A stretch of DNA of 19,680 bases from Clostridiales bacterium (GCA_003525905.1 DQIA01000091.1:1536-21215), one strand, 5' to 3'; shown: positions 1 through 8,457, counted from the stretch's first letter. Made by a program: numbers and translations. Notes: generated from the letters alone by a model not told the origin.

Positions 1-70
1 AGGGTGTCCTTTCGCGTTTGATCACCCGCCGCAGCGGAAAAACTGCAAAATAATCTTACAAAGTTCTATT

Positions 71-123
71 TTACAATTTTGAATGCAGTCCGGCGGAAAA
101 ATCCCGAAGGGACTTTTTCGACA
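71..123 (+). repeat. Dispersed leader repeat, copy A (upstream of dpaA)
   Basis: About 53 bases that recur, on the other strand and roughly 85% identical by eye, at 8780-8831. The shared core is GCAGTC-Y-GGCGGAAAAATCC followed by a GGG-N-CTTTTT half. Within it, TCCC-GAA-GGGA flanked by AAAAA and TTTTT forms a small terminator-like hairpin at about 97-118. It sits 93 bases before the dpaA start and has the same orientation relative to its downstream gene as copy B. It could terminate transcription from upstream or act as a leader element. Confidence 0.7.
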
Positions 124-169
124 TACTGTATTATTATAGCAAGTCCGACCGCAATTGACAACTTTTTTT

Positions 170-198
170 CACCGAAACCGCAAAAATTGCATAGGATG
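170..198 (+). promoter_or_regulatory. Possible sigma-K-like promoter of dpaA (weak)
   Basis: CACC at 170-173, then 16 bases, then CATAGGATG at 190-198. This resembles the mother-cell sigma-K pattern mACm-N16-CATAnnnTA, with TG instead of the final TA. spoVFAB is sigma-K dependent in Bacillus subtilis. Against it, the predicted transcript would begin almost at the ribosome site (204-209), so the leader would be very short. A second CATAnnnTA match at 122-130 lacks a -35 match. No convincing sigma-A promoter was seen. Confidence 0.25.
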
Positions 199-216
199 AG
201 GGTAGGAGGTGCTGCC

Positions 217-1029
217 ATGTCCAAAACCTGCTTTCTGCTCGGCGGAGACGAGCGCCAGCGCTGGGCCGCACAGGCCCTGCTGGACGCCGGGCTCGAGGTC
301 CGCTGCTGCGGCGTGCCCGGCATGCCTGAGGCGCTCCCGGCTCCCGCCGACTTTGTCATTCTTCCGTTTCCCGCCCTGCAGGGCGAGCGCCTGCGCGGGA
401 CCGCCGCACCGGAGCGTACCGCCGTGTTCGCCTGCTGCCGCCGCGGTACGCGGGTCTATGGCGGCGGGCTCAGCCCGCTGCGGCAGGCCCTGCTCGACTG
501 CGGCGCGGAGCCTGTCGAGCTTTTCGGCACGGAGCCGCTGACAACGCACAACGCCGTGCTGACAGCCGAGGGCGCCATCGCCCTTGCCGTGCTGCACAGC
601 CCGTACCGGCTGCATGGCGCGCCCTGCCTTGTCATCGGCTACGGGCACATCGGCCGCGTGCTGGCAAACAAGCTGCACGGCCTTTCCGCCCGCGTGACCG
701 TCGCGGCGCGCAGGCCGTCCGACCGCGCCATGGCTGAGGCGTTCGGGCTGGAAGCCGACGAAACTGGCCGCTATGCCCGCGGTCTTTCCTATCACTTTGT
801 GTTCAACACCGTGCCTGCTCCTGTGCTGACGCAGGACCAGCTCGCTGCGCTTCTGCCCGGCTGCCTGCTGGTGGAGCTGGCCTCTGCGCCGGGCGGTATC
901 CCGGCCTGCACGCGGACGGATGTCACCCGCATCGACGCGCCGGGCCTGCCCGGAAGATTCTGTCCCGCAAGTGCGGGCGCGGCCTATGCCGCCGCAATTC
1001 TCGAACAGGAAGGAGCGTTCCCAGCATGA
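217..1029 (+). CDS. dpaA: Dipicolinate synthase subunit A (DpaA/SpoVFA)
   Basis: Makes dipicolinic acid from dihydrodipicolinate in the mother cell during late sporulation, together with DpaB. The protein is 270 residues. The start at 217 is chosen because AGGAGG lies at 204-209; an in-frame ATG at 79 would add 46 unlikely residues from repeat DNA. The C-terminal half has a Rossmann fingerprint, VIGYGHIGRVLANKL, and the end reads GLPGRFCPASAGAAYAAAIL, the pattern seen at the DpaA C-terminus. The N-terminal segment begins with a short hydrophobic strand followed by GGDERQ, also usual for the family. Its stop overlaps the dpaB start by four bases (ATGA), so the two are translationally coupled, as in other spore formers. 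The identification is strong from motifs plus gene pairing; only the start and promoter are less certain. Confidence 0.92.
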   Translation: MSKTCFLLGGDERQRWAAQALLDAGLEVRCCGVPGMPEALPAPADFVILPFPALQGERLRGTAAPERTAVFACCRRGTRVYGGGLSPLRQALLDCGAEPVELFGTEPLTTHNAVLTAEGAIALAVLHSPYRLHGAPCLVIGYGHIGRVLANKLHGLSARVTVAARRPSDRAMAEAFGLEADETGRYARGLSYHFVFNTVPAPVLTQDQLAALLPGCLLVELASAPGGIPACTRTDVTRIDAPGLPGRFCPASAGAAYAAAILEQEGAFPA

Positions 1030-1592
1030 GACCGACTGTCGGCTTTGCCCTGTGCGGCTCGTTCTGCACATTCCGAAAGGCCATTGACGCCCTGCGCGCC
1101 CTGACAGCGCAATATACGGTCGTCCCTATTTTTTCGGACGCCGCGTGGGAGACGGACACCCGCTTCGGCGCGTCGGCGGATTTCCGGGCGGAGGTCACGG
1201 CGCTGTGCGGCACGGAGCCGCTGCACACGCTGGCGCAGGTCGAGCCGCTCGGCCCGAAGCGCCTGCTCGATCTGTTGATCGTCGCACCCTGTACGGGCAA
1301 TACGCTCGGCAAGCTTGCAAACGGCATCGCCGACTCGCCCGTCAGCTTTGCCTGCAAGGCGCATCTGCGCAACGGCCGCCCCGTGCTGCTGGCCGTTTCC
1401 ACGAACGACGGCCTGTCCGGCAGCGCCGCGAATCTGGGTGCGCTGCTGGCCCGCCGTCATTTTTACTTCGTCCCCTTCGGGCAGGACAGCCCAACCGGCA
1501 AGCCCGCCAGCCTTGTGGCACATTTTTCCCTGCTGCCGGAGGCGGCCGAGGCCGCGCTGCACGGCGAGCAGCTCCAGCCGCTGCTCGTCTGA
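1026..1592 (+). CDS. dpaB: Dipicolinate synthase subunit B (DpaB/SpoVFB)
   Basis: A flavoprotein-type (UbiX/Pan-like fold) subunit of dipicolinate synthase, 188 residues, close to the family length of about 190-200. The N-terminus TVGFALCGSFCTF is the characteristic nucleotide-binding loop. LIVAPCTGNTLGKLANGIADSP matches the conserved flavoprotein segment, and VSTNDGLSGSAANLGALL follows as in other DpaB proteins. AGGAAGGAG at 1007-1014, inside the end of dpaA, is its ribosome site. Overlap with dpaA fixes the operon. In Bacillus subtilis the operon continues with asd, dapG and dapA; here a glycosyltransferase with its own promoter follows instead. Confidence 0.92.
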   Translation: MRPTVGFALCGSFCTFRKAIDALRALTAQYTVVPIFSDAAWETDTRFGASADFRAEVTALCGTEPLHTLAQVEPLGPKRLLDLLIVAPCTGNTLGKLANGIADSPVSFACKAHLRNGRPVLLAVSTNDGLSGSAANLGALLARRHFYFVPFGQDSPTGKPASLVAHFSLLPEAAEAALHGEQLQPLLV

Positions 1593-1596
1593 GGGC

Positions 1597-1625
1597 TTGC
1601 AAAAGCAGACGCCAGCGGATATAAT
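1597..1625 (+). promoter_or_regulatory. Sigma-A promoter of the glycosyltransferase gene
   Basis: TTGCAA (1597-1602), 17-base spacer, TATAAT (1620-1625). It begins four bases after the dpaB stop codon and gives a leader of about 28 bases. The next gene can therefore be expressed vegetatively, independent of the sporulation operon. Confidence 0.8.
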
Positions 1626-1659
1626 AGGGACATGATCCAAATGAAACGGAGGAAGCACT

Positions 1660-2640
1660 ATGCCGCAGTTCAGCATCATCATCCCGGTCTACCGGGTCGA
1701 GGAGTATCTGGAAAAATGCGTGGACTCCATTCTGGCCCAGACGTGTCAGGATTTTGAGCTTCTTTTGATCGACGACGGCTCGCCCGACGGCAGCGGCGCG
1801 ATCTGCGACCGCTATGCGGCCTCGCACCCGAATCAGGTGCGTGCCCTGCATCAGCCAAACGGCGGCGCAGGCGCGGCGCGCAACCGCGGTATCGAGCTGG
1901 CGCAGGGCGACTATCTGCTGTTCGTCGACGGCGACGACTGGCTCGCACCGAACCTGCTGGAGGACCTTTCCGCCTCCATCGCGGCCACACCGGCGGACCT
2001 CTATTTGTTCGGCGCGCTCGTCGAGCGGGACGGCAAGGTCACGGGCGAGCTGCATGAGGAGCTTCCGGCCGATCTTCCCACGCATACGAAGGACGCACCC
2101 CAGCTGTTCTTCGGCGTCATGGCCCCGTGGAACCGCGCCTATCGCCGGACGCTGTTTACCGAGGGCGGCATCCGCTTTGCCACGAAGGTCTGGTATGAGG
2201 ATATCCGCATCGTGACGAAGGTGCTGGCGCTGGCGGAGCAGGTCGTCCGCCTGCCGGGGGCCTACTATCACTATCTCCAGCGCGAGGGCAGCGCGATGAA
2301 CAACAAAAACTGCGCCCGCAATGTGGAGATCCTCTATGCCTTTGACGACATTCTCGGCTGGTTCGGGGAGCACGGCCTGCGCGAGGCCTACCGCGACGAG
2401 CTGACGTTCCTTGCCATCAGCCATCTTCTCATCGCCGCCTCGGTGCGCGTGGCGCGCATCGACTGCAAGAGCGAGCTGCTCGGGCAGTTCCGCGATTACA
2501 TGGAGAAAAACTTCCCCGACTTCCGCGAAAATCGCTACCTGCCGCGCCTCGACCGCAACAAGCGCCTCGTCTACCGTCTGCTGCTGAAGCGCCGCTACCG
2601 CGTTGTCCGGCTGCTGTTCCGCATCAAGGACGGCCGGTGA
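1660..2640 (+). CDS. Family 2 glycosyltransferase
   Basis: A 326-residue GT-A fold glycosyltransferase that transfers a sugar from a nucleotide-sugar donor, probably to a cell-surface polysaccharide or lipid acceptor. The N-terminus FSIIIPVYRVEEYLEKCVDS and LLIDDGSPDGS are the signature start of GT2. NGGAGAARNRGIELAQGDY follows, and FVDGDDWL holds the DxD-type metal/nucleotide-binding motif. WYEDIRI at about residues 184-190 is the usual acidic ED motif of the catalytic core. The last 60 residues are basic and rich in arginine, suggesting peripheral membrane contact. GGAGG at 1648-1652 supports the start. It stands alone rather than in a polysaccharide cluster, so the acceptor cannot be inferred. 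Confidence 0.9.
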   Translation: MPQFSIIIPVYRVEEYLEKCVDSILAQTCQDFELLLIDDGSPDGSGAICDRYAASHPNQVRALHQPNGGAGAARNRGIELAQGDYLLFVDGDDWLAPNLLEDLSASIAATPADLYLFGALVERDGKVTGELHEELPADLPTHTKDAPQLFFGVMAPWNRAYRRTLFTEGGIRFATKVWYEDIRIVTKVLALAEQVVRLPGAYYHYLQREGSAMNNKNCARNVEILYAFDDILGWFGEHGLREAYRDELTFLAISHLLIAASVRVARIDCKSELLGQFRDYMEKNFPDFRENRYLPRLDRNKRLVYRLLLKRRYRVVRLLFRIKDGR

Positions 2641-2652
2641 TCCGCACAGCCC

Positions 2653-2710
2653 AAAAAATCACGATTCCCCCGAAGCCGTGCTGAAAGCAGCGCAGGCTTC
2701 AGGGGGATCG
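2653..2710 (-). terminator. Intrinsic terminator of the ahcY operon
   Basis: A long interrupted hairpin: CGAT/ATCG, CCCCC/GGGGG, AAGCC/GGCTT and an inner GTGCTG/CAGCGC stem around loop AAAG. On the minus strand it is followed by TGATTTTTT (complement of 2653-2661). It lies just beyond the LURP-one gene stop and may also stop plus-strand transcripts from the glycosyltransferase gene, though the plus side has no T-run. Confidence 0.8.
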
Positions 2711-2737
2711 TATTATATCGTATTATACGGATTCGCG

Positions 2738-3208
2738 TCACCCGCCGCGGCGGCAGCGCGCCGCATCGATGGCCAGCACGATCAGCAGGGCCGGAAGGAC
2801 ATCCTCCTCACGCGGGACGGAGAGATGGTAGGTATCCGTCCAGTGGAACAGCTCCTTGGAAAATGCCGCCACGCTCCGGCCGTCCGATGCCGTGATGCTG
2901 TAGTCCAGGCCGAACACGTCGCCCTCGATGTCCCAGTCATAGCAGTCCAGCGTGAACGACGAGCGCAGCAGAGAGAAGTTCTGCTCCACGCAGCCGATGC
3001 TCTCCTCGCCCACCAGGAGCTCGAAGCTCGCCAGCAGCGACAGCTCCTGCCGCACCGTGGCAATATGTTCGCCCGCGGCGTTCAGAACGTGCAGCTTGTG
3101 GAGCCACGCGGGCTGACCCTCGACGGTGTAGATGACGTTGTCGTCCTCATCGTAGATATCGAAGCTGTCAAAAAAAGACAGCAGACGCTGCTTGAAATAC
3201 AGCTCCAT
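2738..3208 (-). CDS. LURP-one/Tubby C-terminal-like domain protein
   Basis: A 156-residue protein with no signal peptide or membrane segment. It begins ELYFKQRLLSFFDSFDIYDE and continues with alternating strands such as DNVIYTVEGQ, HKLHVLNAAGEHIATVRQELS and FTLDCYDWDIEGDVFGLDYSI. This is the pattern of the LURP-one-related (DUF567) Tubby-like beta barrel. Family members may bind phospholipids, but bacterial functions are largely unknown. It starts four bases after the SAH hydrolase stop with only a weak AGGT ribosome site, so translation is probably coupled. The short C-terminus LAIDAARCRRGG looks like a family tail. The fold assignment is from sequence pattern; a role in methyl metabolism would be pure inference from the operon. 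Confidence 0.75.
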   Translation of the reverse strand: MELYFKQRLLSFFDSFDIYDEDDNVIYTVEGQPAWLHKLHVLNAAGEHIATVRQELSLLASFELLVGEESIGCVEQNFSLLRSSFTLDCYDWDIEGDVFGLDYSITASDGRSVAAFSKELFHWTDTYHLSVPREEDVLPALLIVLAIDAARCRRGG

Positions 3209-3212
3209 CGGC

Positions 3213-4457
3213 TCAGACCTGCCAGCCGCTGAGATAGGCCTCCTGCTCCGGCGTCAGCGTGTCGATGCGCAGGCCCGCGCCATGCAGCTTCAGCCGCGAG
3301 ACCTCGCGGTCGATCTCCTCCGGGATGTCATAGACCTGCCTGCCCAGCTCGGAGGCATGGTGCAGCAGATACTCCAGCGCCAGCGCCTGCACGGAGAAGC
3401 TCGTGTCCATGATCTCGGCCGGGTGGCCGTTGCCGGAGGCCAGATTCACCAGGCGGCCCTCGGCCAGCAGGTTCAGCGTGCGGCCGTCCGCCAGCTCATA
3501 GCCCGTAATATCCTGCCGGCGCGGATAGACGCGCACCGCCATATCCGCCAGCGCCTCGCAGTCGACCTCGACGTTGAAATGGCCCGCGTTCGAGAGGAAG
3601 GCGTTATTCTTCATGACCTCGAAATGCCTGCGCGTCAGCACGTCGCGGCAGCCGGTCGTCGTGACGAACAGGTCGCCCTGCGGGGCAGCCTCGTCCATGG
3701 GCATGACACGGCAGCCGTCCATGGAGGCCTCGAGCGCCTTAATGGGGTCGATCTCCGTGACGATAACGTTCGCGCCCATGCCCTTTGCGCGCATGGCCAC
3801 ACCGCGTCCGCAGTAGCCGTAGCCCGCGACAACGACGGTCTTGCCCGCGACGAGCAGGTTCGTCGTGTGCATGATGGCGTCCCACACGGACTGGCCCGTG
3901 CCGTACTTGTTGTCATAATAATGCTTGCACTTCGCATCGTTGACGTTCATCATCGGGAAGGGCAGCACCCCGGCGCGGGCGCGGGCGTGCAGGCGGTGGA
4001 TGCCGGTCGTCGTCTCCTCCGCGCCGCCGAGCAGATTTTTGCCCAGATGCGCGTAGTCCCCGCTCAGCAGGTCCAGCAGGTCGCCGCCGTCGTCGATGAT
4101 GAGATCCGGGCAGCACGAGAGCGCCTCGACAAGCAGACTGCGGTATTCCGCTGCGTTCACGCCGTGCATGGCATAGGTCTCCACGCCCATGGACGCAAGG
4201 CCCGCCGCCACGTCGTCCTGCGTGGACAGGGGATTGCAGCCCGTGGCATGCACCTCCGCGCCGCCTGCCGCAAGGCAGAGCGCGAGGAAGGCCGTTTTGG
4301 CCTCCATGTGGATGGAAATGGTGATCTTCTTCCCGGCGAAGGGCTTTTCGCGCTCAAAGCGCGCGCGGATCGCCACAAGGGCGGGCATAAAATCCTGCAC
4401 CCAGCGGATCTTCATCCGGCCGGACTCGGCAAGGGACATATCGCGGACATGGCTCAT
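3213..4457 (-). CDS. ahcY: Adenosylhomocysteinase (S-adenosylhomocysteine hydrolase)
   Basis: Hydrolyses S-adenosylhomocysteine to adenosine and homocysteine, using tightly bound NAD, and so relieves product inhibition of methyltransferases. The protein is 414 residues, near the shorter archaeal/Thermotoga-type enzymes. HMEAKTAFL (50-58), DDGGDL (122-127), GAEETTTGIHRL (145-156) and DNKYGTGQS (182-190) are the substrate and catalytic segments. VVVAGYGYCGRGVA (208-221) is the NAD-binding turn. It ends LTPEQEAYLSGWQV, without the DHYRY tail of eukaryotic enzymes. The start at 4457 follows GGAGGAAATC; an upstream in-frame ATG at 4544 lies within the promoter and is rejected. A specificity for S-inosylhomocysteine or another nucleoside cannot be excluded from sequence alone. 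Confidence 0.9.
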   Translation of the reverse strand: MSHVRDMSLAESGRMKIRWVQDFMPALVAIRARFEREKPFAGKKITISIHMEAKTAFLALCLAAGGAEVHATGCNPLSTQDDVAAGLASMGVETYAMHGVNAAEYRSLLVEALSCCPDLIIDDGGDLLDLLSGDYAHLGKNLLGGAEETTTGIHRLHARARAGVLPFPMMNVNDAKCKHYYDNKYGTGQSVWDAIMHTTNLLVAGKTVVVAGYGYCGRGVAMRAKGMGANVIVTEIDPIKALEASMDGCRVMPMDEAAPQGDLFVTTTGCRDVLTRRHFEVMKNNAFLSNAGHFNVEVDCEALADMAVRVYPRRQDITGYELADGRTLNLLAEGRLVNLASGNGHPAEIMDTSFSVQALALEYLLHHASELGRQVYDIPEEIDREVSRLKLHGAGLRIDTLTPEQEAYLSGWQV

Positions 4458-4474
4458 GGTGATTTCCTCCGTTT

Positions 4475-4489
4475 CTGGCCTGCGGCCAG
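4475..4489 (-). other. Leader hairpin just upstream of the ahcY ribosome site
   Basis: CTGGCC-TGC-GGCCAG is a perfect 6-base-pair stem with a 3-base loop. It sits in the roughly 50-base ahcY leader, five bases before the GGAGG ribosome site. It is too small to be a known SAH riboswitch. Confidence 0.5.
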
Positions 4490-4515
4490 TCGAATTTTCT
4501 GTTTTTTCTGCCGTT

Positions 4516-4544
4516 ATCATACCACAGCGCCGGTTTTTTTGCAA
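4516..4544 (-). promoter_or_regulatory. Sigma-A promoter of the ahcY operon
   Basis: On the minus strand TTGCAA (4539-4544), 17-base spacer, TATGAT (4516-4521). It is back-to-back with the promoter at 4572-4600. Confidence 0.8.
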
Positions 4545-4571
4545 CGTCTTCTAAAATTCACACTTTGTTGC

Positions 4572-4600
4572 TGGACAAGCCCATGGTTTTACGCTACAAT
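4572..4600 (+). promoter_or_regulatory. Sigma-A promoter of the rhomboid-like gene
   Basis: TGGACA (4572-4577), 17-base spacer, TACAAT (4595-4600). The predicted transcript starts near 4607, downstream of the in-frame ATG at 4565. This rules out that ATG and supports the TTG start at 4625. Confidence 0.7.
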
Positions 4601-4624
4601 AGCGGTAATAAAGGAGGGATCCGA

Positions 4625-5593
4625 TTGAGCAAACTCAACTATTCCTACCACCGGTTTCTGAACAACAACCGGAATAAGGGAATCCCGAATCTCATGCTGT
4701 GGATCTGCATCGGCAACGCGCTGGTCTATTTTCTTTCCCAGTTCGGGACACCGCTGAGCCTGTACAGCGCGCTGTCCTTCGACCCTCAGGCCATTGCTCA
4801 CGGGCAGGTCTGGCGGCTCTTCAGCTATATTTTCACGTTCGCCGGGATCGGCGATATGAGCATCTACTCCATTTTCAGCGTTGCTCTCGCGCTCTACTGC
4901 TCCTATTGGCCCGCCCGCTATCTGGAGCAGCTCTGGGGCTCGCTGCGCGTGAACCTGTATTATCTGATCGGCATTCTGGCCATGGATGTCTATGCGATGC
5001 TGGTGTATTTCCTGTTCCACGTTTCCTACGGTGTCTCGGCGCTCTATCTGAACCTGTCGATGTTCCTCTCTGTCGCGGCGCTGATGCCGGAAGCGCGCGG
5101 CCTGCTGTTTTTCTTCATCCCGGTCAAAATGCGCTGGCTCGCCCTCGTGGACATCGGCGGCATTCTTTATTATCTTGTAAAGGACATCCTCGAAGCCGTC
5201 CGGTTCTGGACGCTGTACGGCAGCGCCGTCCTCGGCATTGGTCTGATCCTTGTTGCATTCCTGCCGGTCGTGGCGCAGCTGCCCTGCCTGCTCTTCTGCT
5301 GGCACCAGCTGCCGCAGCTCCTGCCGCTGTCGCTGCGCAGGCACGCCTCCCGCGCCGAGCGCAAGCGCCGCGCCGAATTCCGCCGTGCCTCCGCGCCGAA
5401 GCAGCAGCCGAACCCCAACTGGGCGCAGAATTATCAGAACCGCGCCGGAGAGCGCCCCTACCGCCACAAGTGCCTTGTGTGCGGCAGAACGGATACAGAA
5501 TACCCGGACCTCGAGTTCCGCTACTGCTCGAAGTGCAAGGGCTATTGCTGCTATTGCATCGATCATATCAATAACCACGTTCATATTCAGTGA
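4625..5593 (+). CDS. Rhomboid-like membrane protein with C-terminal zinc-ribbon-like tail
   Basis: A 322-residue polytopic membrane protein. The TTG start at 4625 has AGGAGG at 4612-4617, seven bases away. The first 230 residues hold about six hydrophobic segments. ALSFDPQAIAHGQVWRLFSY resembles the L1 loop and first helices of Firmicute rhomboid-family proteins. The catalytic GxSG motif is not evident: the matching region reads SYGVSALYLNLSMFL, so proteolysis is doubtful. A basic, hydrophilic linker (about 235-280) leads to a Cys/His cluster: C283, C286, C301, C304, C308, C309, C311, H314, H318, H320, which probably binds zinc. It is monocistronic. What is seen is the membrane topology and the Cys cluster; the rhomboid relation is a family-level judgement. 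Confidence 0.7.
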   Translation: MSKLNYSYHRFLNNNRNKGIPNLMLWICIGNALVYFLSQFGTPLSLYSALSFDPQAIAHGQVWRLFSYIFTFAGIGDMSIYSIFSVALALYCSYWPARYLEQLWGSLRVNLYYLIGILAMDVYAMLVYFLFHVSYGVSALYLNLSMFLSVAALMPEARGLLFFFIPVKMRWLALVDIGGILYYLVKDILEAVRFWTLYGSAVLGIGLILVAFLPVVAQLPCLLFCWHQLPQLLPLSLRRHASRAERKRRAEFRRASAPKQQPNPNWAQNYQNRAGERPYRHKCLVCGRTDTEYPDLEFRYCSKCKGYCCYCIDHINNHVHIQ

Positions 5594-5924
5594 GACAGCA
5601 TATCGCGCTGTAGGGGAGCAGCATGCCGCTCCCGTCCGCGAAGCGGCAAAAGCAGCGCCAATTCGGAGGAACGCACCGCCCCCAGTGCCGCACTCCCCTG
5701 ATGTGTCATTGCGAGGCCCCGAAGGGGCCGTGGCAATCTCGGGAAGGCAGTTACGTTTTCGCCGTGGCTTTCCTGTGATCGAGCCGGGTACTGCGAGATT
5801 GCCACGTCGCTTTGCTCCTCGCAATGACAAACTTGAAAGCCCGTAACGCTCAACGAGGACGCCCGGCAGCCTGCAGCTGCCAACGGCGCTCACGGAGCGC
5901 CGCTGCAATCAAATTACGAAAAAC
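5594..5924 (+). repeat. Gene-free stretch built from palindromic repeats
   Basis: There is no credible gene here. It holds a dyad at 5614-5633 (GGGAGC / GCTCCC, with TGTAGGGG just before), the 126-base palindromic element at 5704-5829, and a perfect hairpin CGGCGCTC-ACG-GAGCGCCG at 5884-5902. The last hairpin and its flank GCTGCAAT closely match the right end of the element at 10841-10997. Short reading frames here translate repeat DNA. Confidence 0.7.
5704..5829. repeat. Nested palindromic interspersed repeat (TGTCATTGCGAGG family)
   Basis: Terminal inverted repeats TGTCATTGCGAGG (5704-5716) and CCTCGCAATGACA (5817-5829) are perfect over 13 bases. A second perfect pair, GTGGCAATCTCG (5730-5741) and CGAGATTGCCAC (5794-5805), is nested inside. 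The left arm also carries its own stem, GGCCCC-GAA-GGGGCC (5715-5729). No coding capacity. This sequence type is a familiar intergenic repeat in many bacterial genomes; its mobilising enzyme is not present here. A one-mismatch copy of the terminus occurs at 10917-10929. Confidence 0.85.
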
Positions 5925-5955
5925 CGCCTCCGTCGGAGTCCTTCCGACGGAGGCG
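5918..5955 (-). terminator. Intrinsic terminator of the DUF362 gene
   Basis: A perfect 13-base-pair stem, CGCCTCCGTCGGA (5925-5937) and its complement (5943-5955), with a 5-base loop. On the minus strand it is followed by GTTTTTCG. It lies 14 bases past the stop codon. The plus side has a weak T-rich flank, so it could be bidirectional. Confidence 0.9.
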
Positions 5956-5969
5956 ATTTCCGTATTTTC

Positions 5970-7067
5970 TTAAATTTCGATCAGCTCATACTCGCGCGAG
6001 CCAAGGCCGATCTTCTCGCCGTGCTCCGTCTGGTCCTGCCAGTGCGTCACGGTGTGGACGGCGTGGAACAGATCGTCGGAGGAGGCGTCCTCAAAGGCGG
6101 CGTTCGGGTTGCGCGGCATGCGGCTGCACATTTCGGCGCAGGCCTCATCCAGCGCGACGGGGTCGAACGAAGCAAACATGCCGACATTCGGGATGACGGG
6201 CACGTCGTTCTCTGTGTGGCAGTCGCAGTTCGGCGAAATATCCATGGCAAGGCTGATGTGGAAGCTCGGGCGGCCCTGCACGACGGCCTTGGCATACTCC
6301 GCCATCTTGCAGTTGAGCAGGTGGCCGTTCGGGTCGTACACGCCCTCAATGGCGTCCATCGGGCACACGGCGATGCAGCGGCCGCAGCCGACACACTTGT
6401 TCGTGTCGATGTGCATCTTGCGGTTCTCGATCGTCGGTGCATCGTGGGCGCAGATCTTGCGGCACGCGCCGCAGCCGATGCACTTGGACTCGTTCACGGC
6501 GGGCTTGCCGTCGGCGTGCATCTCCTTCTTGCCCGCGCGGGAGCCGCCGCCCATGCCGAGATTTTTGATCGTGCCACCGATGCCCGTGGCCTCGTGGCCC
6601 TTGAAGTGGGTCAGGGAGATGACGATATCGGCATCCATCAGTGCGCGGCCGATGCGGGCGTTCTTTATATACTCGCCGTCAACCGGAACGGCGACATCGT
6701 CCGAGCCCTTCAGGCCGTCGGCAATGATGACGTGGCAGCCCGTTGTGTAGGGCGTGAAGCCGTTGACATAGGCGGACTCGATGTGGTCGAGGGCATTCTT
6801 GCGGCCGCCGACATAGAGCGTGTTGCAGTCCGTCAGGAACGGCTTGCCGCCGAGCTGGCGCACAAGATCCGCGACGGTCTTTGCATAGTTCGGGCGCAGG
6901 TAGGCCAAATTGCCCGGCTCGCCGAAGTGCATTTTAATGGCGACGTAGCGGTTCTTGAAATCGATCTGATCCATCCCCGCCGTCAGCAGCAGACGGGAGA
7001 GCTTCTGCTGGATGTTTTCCTCCAGCGTGGTATGGAAGGTGGTAAAGTAGACTTTCGATGCGGCCAT
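5970..7067 (-). CDS. DUF362 protein with two 4Fe-4S clusters
   Basis: A 365-residue cytoplasmic iron-sulfur protein. Residues 1-180 form the DUF362 domain, with KMHFGEPGN, FLTDCNTLYVGGRKN and SLTHFKGHEATGIGGTIKNLGMG. Residues 196-235 carry two classic ferredoxin motifs, C196/C199/C202/C206 and C225/C228/C231/C235. A C-terminal part with FASFDPVALDEAC returns to the DUF362 fold. These proteins are common in strict anaerobes and probably take part in electron transfer, but no substrate is established. AGGAGG seven bases before ATG supports the start. It is monocistronic with its own promoter and terminator. Confidence 0.88.
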   Translation of the reverse strand: MAASKVYFTTFHTTLEENIQQKLSRLLLTAGMDQIDFKNRYVAIKMHFGEPGNLAYLRPNYAKTVADLVRQLGGKPFLTDCNTLYVGGRKNALDHIESAYVNGFTPYTTGCHVIIADGLKGSDDVAVPVDGEYIKNARIGRALMDADIVISLTHFKGHEATGIGGTIKNLGMGGGSRAGKKEMHADGKPAVNESKCIGCGACRKICAHDAPTIENRKMHIDTNKCVGCGRCIAVCPMDAIEGVYDPNGHLLNCKMAEYAKAVVQGRPSFHISLAMDISPNCDCHTENDVPVIPNVGMFASFDPVALDEACAEMCSRMPRNPNAAFEDASSDDLFHAVHTVTHWQDQTEHGEKIGLGSREYELIEI

Positions 7068-7142
7068 GTTGCATACCTCCTGATCGTGGATCGCCTCCCC
7101 CGGGTAAGGCAGGCGGTTATCGGGGACATTCCTCTATGGAAA

Positions 7143-7171
7143 ATTATAGCGCATCTGCGCAAAAGTTGCAA
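7143..7171 (-). promoter_or_regulatory. Sigma-A promoter of the DUF362 gene
   Basis: On the minus strand TTGCAA (7166-7171), 17-base spacer, TATAAT (7143-7148). The leader is about 68 bases. Confidence 0.85.
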
Positions 7172-7179
7172 GCGGACGG

Positions 7180-7216
7180 AAAAAGGAACGCGTCCTAAAA
7201 ATTTAGGACGCGCTCC
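7180..7216 (-). terminator. Intrinsic terminator of gap
   Basis: On the minus strand GGAGCGCGTCCTAAA pairs with TTTAGGACGCGTTCC (one G-T wobble), followed directly by TTTTT. It lies 22 bases past the gap stop codon and just upstream of the DUF362 promoter. Confidence 0.9.
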
Positions 7217-7237
7217 CGTTATGCAATTGGATGAGAA

Positions 7238-8371
<1,134 letters not shown>

Positions 8372-8457
8372 TCAAATTTCATCAATTTCTACGGGTTTTA
8401 CAGGGAAAATTGAGAAAATTGTAGAGAATCGGGATATTCCCTGACAATTTTGCGCAC

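Noticed and set aside
2711..2734. Two TATAAT-like elements on the minus strand
   Set aside because: They point into a terminator with no gene behind, and lack -35 partners; probably just the direct repeat TCGTATTATA.
2603..3232. 209-codon plus-strand open frame
   Set aside because: Antisense to the LURP-one gene; composition is a mirror of that gene, no ribosome site, and it would span the terminator at 2653-2710.
3192..4628. 478-codon plus-strand open frame
   Set aside because: Exact antisense of ahcY, an effect of high GC codon bias; the opposite strand has clear enzyme motifs.
8379..8457. Terminator of the PqqD-like gene
   Set aside because: CAGGGAA/TTCCCTG and GGGA-ATA-TCCC dyads are visible, but without a T-run in the right place; not called.
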